NCBI GenBank assembly: GCA_045660065.1
Contig: JAZRDC010000019.1
Span: 1-9,692, forward strand
Origin: RGIG2094 sp045660065
GTDB lineage: Bacteria > Bacillota > Clostridia > RGIG6154
Direction of reading: 5' to 3'
Length of the DNA: 9,692 nucleotides
The translations under genes and the position numbers were made by a program. The notes below the pieces were generated by a model. It made no database searches, was not told where the DNA came from, and saw only the letters and a program-made list of their open reading frames with translations. Positions 6,691 to 9,692 of this stretch are shown here, in pieces (within the stretch, counting starts at the first letter, position 1; each line of letters opens with the position of its first letter).

Positions 6691-6723
6691 AACCTCAGTA
6701 ACCAAGCGGTTTCTGAGGTTTTT
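6691..6723 (+). terminator. Terminator of tRNA-Pro
   Basis: AACCTCAG/CTGAGGTT (6691-6698 with 6713-6720) is extended inward by AACC/GGTT around AAGC. Five T end the hairpin. It starts four bases after the CCA. Confidence 0.9.
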
Positions 6724-6751
6724 ACTTTGTTTGAAAAAACTCATTTTTTCG

Positions 6752-6768
6752 GTTTTGACCACATGTTA
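6752..6768 (+). repeat. Third copy of the 17-bp GTTTTGACCACATGTTA repeat
   Basis: Exact copies lie at 6349-6365, 6551-6567 and 6752-6768, each 142 bp after the start of a tRNA-Pro 5' half. The first two are right arms of the 13-bp hairpin, while the third lacks a left arm. GTGGTCAAA/TTTGACCAC motifs resemble integrase arm sites; this role is inferred. The surrounding 6724-6848 stretch holds no recognisable gene. Confidence 0.7.
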
Positions 6769-6848
6769 GCCACATTTTACGCCTCAAACGCAGTCGTAGC
6801 AAGGCTTTGCAAATTTTTTAATTATTTTTTATCCTTAAATATGAACAA

Positions 6849-6878
6849 AGAGTCCTAAACCTAAAAATTCAAGACTCT
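6849..6878 (-). terminator. Possible terminator of the TetR gene
   Basis: An 11-bp stem with two G-T pairs (AGAGTC/GACTCT plus inner pairs) encloses an 8-base loop. It lies about 30 bp past the TetR stop. The T tract that follows is weak and interrupted. Confidence 0.45.
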
Positions 6879-6906
6879 AAGTTTTAAATAGTTAAATTGG
6901 AGTTAT

Positions 6907-7491
6907 TCATTCTCTCCCGAAAATACAGTAACGAATTATATTTGAAATTTCTTTAATGCTTTTTTTGCAGTCATCTTTCAACCATTCCGTAATAATGGCA
7001 GTAATACCATTGAGATAAAACATCATAACATAGTTTTGTTCATCTCGTGGATAGTGAAATCTATCTAAAATAGGATTAAATATATTATCGAACAGCCTCT
7101 GAAAAATAATATTTGAGTCAAATGTTACCGGTTGCGACAACACTGCAAAAAACACTCGTCTGTTTTCTTTGATAAATAAAAGATAAGGATGCAGATACTT
7201 CTCGTTGATATAATTGAGTTCCTGCAAATCACAATTTTTAAATCCTGATGTGATATTTTCAGTATCAACATCGAAATATGAAATGAAACTATCGAGGACA
7301 TAGGCAATCGTTTCTTTCAGTAAATCCCGTGTGTTTTCATAGTGAAGATAAAAGGTTGAACGATTAACCCCAGCTTTTTCACATATTTCGCTAATCATTA
7401 TGTACTCAAAAGGTTTCTTTTCAAGCAAAGAAAGGAGTGCTTTGTCAAATCTGACGGCAGTGTTAAAATATTTACTTTCCGATTTATTCAT
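6907..7491 (-). CDS. TetR/AcrR-family transcriptional regulator
   Basis: This 194-residue protein is of normal length for the family. The N-terminal DNA-binding domain has the helix-turn-helix at about residues 32-52 (ISEICEKAGVNRSTFYLHY), including the typical STFYLHY recognition helix. The remaining ~140 residues are helical and would bind a ligand and dimerise; they show no motif that names the inducer. AAAGGAG lies seven bases upstream of the start. The gene follows 29 bp behind the small membrane protein gene and probably shares its transcript. It may repress its own operon, since that is common in the family. An interrupted inverted repeat of TTGAAC type lies upstream of the pair, but its arms are far apart and the link is weak. 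Confidence 0.92.
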   Translation of the reverse strand: MNKSESKYFNTAVRFDKALLSLLEKKPFEYIMISEICEKAGVNRSTFYLHYENTRDLLKETIAYVLDSFISYFDVDTENITSGFKNCDLQELNYINEKYLHPYLLFIKENRRVFFAVLSQPVTFDSNIIFQRLFDNIFNPILDRFHYPRDEQNYVMMFYLNGITAIITEWLKDDCKKSIKEISNIIRYCIFGRE

Positions 7492-7520
7492 ATAGACACT
7501 CCTTTCATAAAATATTATTT

Positions 7521-7871
7521 TTACTTATCAGCAATTTCTTTTGCAAGCTGAACGATTTCATAAGCATATTTTGCTTTGCCTTTTTCAAGCATTTTCTTGT
7601 AAATGGGATAATTCACACCGCAACCGATCATTCCGATAATTCCAATGATAATGCCAAGCACCATACCAGCCAAGCCGTTTCCGATTACCTGCATTGCAAG
7701 ACACATTCCCGTACCAAAAACAAGTGCGGATATTATACCGCAAGAGTAAGTGAAAATCGTGGCAGGTAGTTTCGCTCTGTTGTCCAATTTTTTAAGTGCA
7801 ACTATTTTTGAGCTTTCCTTCGGTGCATAGTCCTTTGCGATTGATTCTGCAATAATTTTGTCTGTGTTCAT
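7521..7871 (-). CDS. Small membrane protein of unknown function, two predicted helices
   Basis: This 116-residue protein has a polar N-terminal region of about 35 residues and two hydrophobic segments at about 38-60 and 66-88. A charged, helical C-terminal tail ends in AKYAYEIVQLAKEIADK. Glycine is frequent in the second span (VLGIIIGIIGMIGCG). No catalytic motif is visible. I recall similar proteins in other Clostridia next to TetR regulators, sometimes under the unconvincing name dihydropteridine reductase. I would not use that name, as nothing here looks like a nucleotide-binding enzyme. AAAGGAGG precedes the start by a normal distance. It is the first gene of a two-gene unit with the TetR gene, which may sense something linked to the membrane. 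Its function is not known to me. Confidence 0.85.
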   Translation of the reverse strand: MNTDKIIAESIAKDYAPKESSKIVALKKLDNRAKLPATIFTYSCGIISALVFGTGMCLAMQVIGNGLAGMVLGIIIGIIGMIGCGVNYPIYKKMLEKGKAKYAYEIVQLAKEIADK

Positions 7872-7998
7872 AATAAAAACCTCCTTTTGTTTTACAATTC
7901 TATTTTAACAACTAAAGAAGGAAATTTGAACAACATAAATATTGTTTTGTGTTGAGTTCAATAAATACAAGTTTATCTAATTTGTTTTTTACTAATTA

Positions 7999-8027
7999 AG
8001 TATAACACCAAATGTGTAAAAAGTAAA
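7999..8027 (-). promoter_or_regulatory. Candidate promoter of the membrane protein-TetR unit
   Basis: On the minus strand this is TTTACT (8027-8022), a 17-bp spacer and TATACT (8004-7999) with an extended TGT. It implies a leader of about 120 nt. The leader contains TTGAAC and GTTCAA arms separated by about 24 bp. The rest of 7872-8115 shows no gene. Confidence 0.5.
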
Positions 8028-8082
8028 TAAACCCTTTTTCTTTGGTTACACCGTATAAAAATTTAATACACCCAAAAGCTGT

Positions 8083-8106
8083 GGCACGGATTTTTATGTC
8101 CGTGCC
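8083..8106 (-). terminator. Hairpin after the right integrase gene, probable terminator
   Basis: GGCACGGA/TCCGTGCC (8083-8090 with 8099-8106) is a perfect 8-bp stem that begins 10 bp past the integrase stop. The T tract on the minus strand is poor (ACAGCTTTTG). On the plus strand GTTTATGTTTT follows. Confidence 0.5.
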
Positions 8107-8115
8107 GTTTATGTT

Positions 8116-9543
8116 TTACTGTGCTATTCTAAGCTTCGCTTTTTGTTCTGCGATTTCGGCTTTCATTTCTTTTATCAGTACGGCGAGCTTTTCTTCACAT
8201 TCTTCTCTTGTAGGGGCGTATATGTTTCTGGCCATTCGTTTGCCGTAGGCATCTTTTGGTGAGTATCTGCCCTCATAGAGATGGTCATTTATCTTACTTA
8301 TACATCCTGTGCCGGGCTTTCTCATCTTGCCCTTTTTAGGCTCAAATTTGGCTTGTGAAGGCTTTTCTTGTTCATTCGTGGATGTTTCTTCGGTGCTGTT
8401 TGTATCCTTGTTGAATCGGGCGTTAATCTTTTCTGCTGCTTCTTTCTTCATTTCCTCGGTGCTGTGCAGATATATATCAAGTGTTGTTTTGCTTGATACA
8501 TGTCCGAGGATAGTAGATAAGGTTTTGATGTCCATTCCGTTTGCTACCGATGTGGTTGCGAAGGTGTGGCGGAGATCGTGGAATCGGAGCTTTTTACATT
8601 CTGCTCTTTCTAATATTACCTGCATCATTCCATATACTGCTGAGGGATCTCTTGGCATCCCTTCAACTCTTGGTGATGGAAACATCCACTCTGAATCTAT
8701 TGTCTCCTTATATTCCTTCAGGATGTTTACAAGGCTTTTGGGTAGTATTATCGTTCTTACCGATTCTTCAGTCTTTGGCTCTGTTATGACTAATCTGCCT
8801 TTTGTCCGTTTGACTTGTCTTCGCACCTTTAGTTCTCCTGTATCGAAGTCTAAGTCTTCCCATTTCAGTGCCATATCTTCTCCTCGCCGTAAGCCTGTGG
8901 ATAAGGCTACTAAGAAGATTTCGAAGAATCCGTCATATTTTGCTTGTATAAGGAACCTTTTAATTTCATCCGGCGTCAGCACCTGCATCTCTCTTGACTT
9001 TTTAGGCGGTATCTTGCAGCCTATTGCAGGATTCTTTTTAATAAGTCTGTCGTCCGTTGCCTTTTGAAGTGCAGTTCTGCAGTTTGCATGGCAACTTCGT
9101 ACGAACCTGTCGGATAATCCTTCGCCGAGTGTATCGCGATATCTCAATCTGCCGTCTTGTTTAAGGCTGTTGTAGAATTTCTGCAAGTCGTTTTGAGTCA
9201 GTTCATTCAGCGGTATTTTTCCTATCTTGGGGATTATGTGATTATATATTCTTGTTTCATATCCCTCTTGAGTTGATTCCTTTATTCGCATTTTGCAGTA
9301 ATTCTGATACCAGAAGTCCATCCATTCACCGAAGGGCATTCTGCTATGAACTTTTTCTCTGCGAATAAAGCCTATTTCATCTTTGAGTTTTTCCAGTTTC
9401 TCAATACATTCAGTTTTGGTCTTTGCAGTTACATTTTTGGACTTAGGAAGACCATTTTCATCGTAGCCGATTACAATTCTGCCTTCCCATCGACCATCTT
9501 TTCTTAGCCTTACTGTTCCTTGTCCACTTTTTCGTCTTGCCAT
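8116..9543 (-). CDS. Tyrosine recombinase/integrase with an extra C-terminal domain
   Basis: This 475-residue site-specific integrase is related to the Tn916/phage group. Residues 1-58 form an arm-binding, AP2-like domain (GTVRLRKDGRWEGR, then TECIEKLEKL). Residues 65-170 are the SAM-like core-binding domain. The catalytic domain at about 185-375 is complete: R219 in TGLRRGE, K257 in EPKTEE, H322 and R325 in HDLRH, H348 in LGH, and Y358 in DIYLH. After a polar linker (about 380-410), residues 411-464 look like a second copy of the N-terminal domain (GCISKINDHLYEGR, then EECEEKLAVL), making the protein longer than the usual 380-410. The start has AAGGAG upstream and overlaps the preceding recombinase gene by 34 bp. 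It probably moves the element to the right; its target site is not evident. Confidence 0.95.
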   Translation of the reverse strand: MARRKSGQGTVRLRKDGRWEGRIVIGYDENGLPKSKNVTAKTKTECIEKLEKLKDEIGFIRREKVHSRMPFGEWMDFWYQNYCKMRIKESTQEGYETRIYNHIIPKIGKIPLNELTQNDLQKFYNSLKQDGRLRYRDTLGEGLSDRFVRSCHANCRTALQKATDDRLIKKNPAIGCKIPPKKSREMQVLTPDEIKRFLIQAKYDGFFEIFLVALSTGLRRGEDMALKWEDLDFDTGELKVRRQVKRTKGRLVITEPKTEESVRTIILPKSLVNILKEYKETIDSEWMFPSPRVEGMPRDPSAVYGMMQVILERAECKKLRFHDLRHTFATTSVANGMDIKTLSTILGHVSSKTTLDIYLHSTEEMKKEAAEKINARFNKDTNSTEETSTNEQEKPSQAKFEPKKGKMRKPGTGCISKINDHLYEGRYSPKDAYGKRMARNIYAPTREECEEKLAVLIKEMKAEIAEQKAKLRIAQ

Positions 9544-9692
9544 GGTTGCATCTCCTTTCCGAGTATATCTTCCATAAAGTTTTCTATTATATTTGATGCT
9601 TTTTGTTGCATATCCGTTGTTACATGTGTGTATGTGTCGAGGGTGAAGCTTGGGTTTGTATGTCCAAGTATCGTTGATAATGTTTTTGCATC
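9510..9692 (-). CDS. Second tyrosine recombinase, C-terminal 60 residues (5' part outside window)
   Basis: The minus strand is open from the window edge to TAA at 9512-9510. The visible part holds TLSTILGHTNPS (H11 of the fragment) and the nucleophile region LDTYTHV (Y21), followed by a helical tail (QQKASNIIENFMEDIL). This is the end of an integrase catalytic domain. It shares KTLSTILGH with the downstream integrase, so the two are probably related paralogues. The reading frame runs 34 bp into the start of that gene, which suggests co-transcription and possible translational coupling. Whether it is full length, and whether a third recombinase lies upstream, cannot be seen. Confidence 0.88.
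   Translation of the reverse strand, partial: DAKTLSTILGHTNPSFTLDTYTHVTTDMQQKASNIIENFMEDILGKEMQPWQDEKVDKEQ

Noticed and set aside
8309..9067. Plus-strand open frame of 252 codons opposite the right integrase
   Set aside because: It lies entirely antisense to an integrase with all catalytic residues, and its composition and lack of domains are those of a shadow frame.

Overview
The window looks like chromosomal DNA from a low-G+C, strictly anaerobic Firmicute, probably a gut-type member of the Clostridia. The grounds are the A/T-rich intergenic regions, consensus SigA-type promoters, strong GGAGG ribosome binding sites, an oxygen-sensitive pyruvate formate-lyase system, and encoded CCA on the tRNAs. 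The species cannot be named from the sequence alone.

Layout. (1) Positions 1-701 are the right end of an integrated element: the C-terminal part of a tyrosine recombinase, its terminator, a four-copy direct repeat that looks like integrase arm sites, and the 3' part of a tRNA-Thr(GGU) gene acting as the attachment site. (2) Positions 684-940 hold two copies, exactly 200 bp apart, of the tRNA-Thr 3' end plus its terminator. They flank a 115-bp stretch that folds into several perfect hairpins. (3) Positions 953-1546 encode a cyclase/formamidase-like metal hydrolase with its own promoter. (4) Positions 1672-5922, minus strand, form an operon pflB-pflA-OFA family MFS transporter. It starts at a near-perfect promoter overlapped by a 25-bp palindrome, then a leader that I fold as a ZTP (pfl-motif) riboswitch ending in an intrinsic terminator. 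(5) Positions 6151-6810 run divergently: a tRNA promoter, two tandem ~201-bp units that each begin with a tRNA-Pro 5' half, then an intact tRNA-Pro(CGG) and terminator. (6) Positions 6907-7871 carry a TetR regulator and a small two-helix membrane protein. (7) Positions 8116-9692 hold two overlapping tyrosine recombinase genes, the start of a second mobile element running off the right edge.

How it works together. PFL converts pyruvate and CoA to acetyl-CoA and formate; PflA installs the glycyl radical; the OFA transporter plausibly moves formate or a related carboxylate. The riboswitch would let ZTP/ZMP, which rises when 10-formyl-tetrahydrofolate runs short, permit read-through into the formate-producing operon. 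This housekeeping island lies between integrase-bearing segments, and both tRNA loci in it show ~200-bp repeats of tRNA halves.

Most worth a second look: the tandem tRNA-Pro half-gene array, the structured element between the duplicated tRNA-Thr ends, and the recombinase that appears to carry an arm-binding-like domain at both ends.
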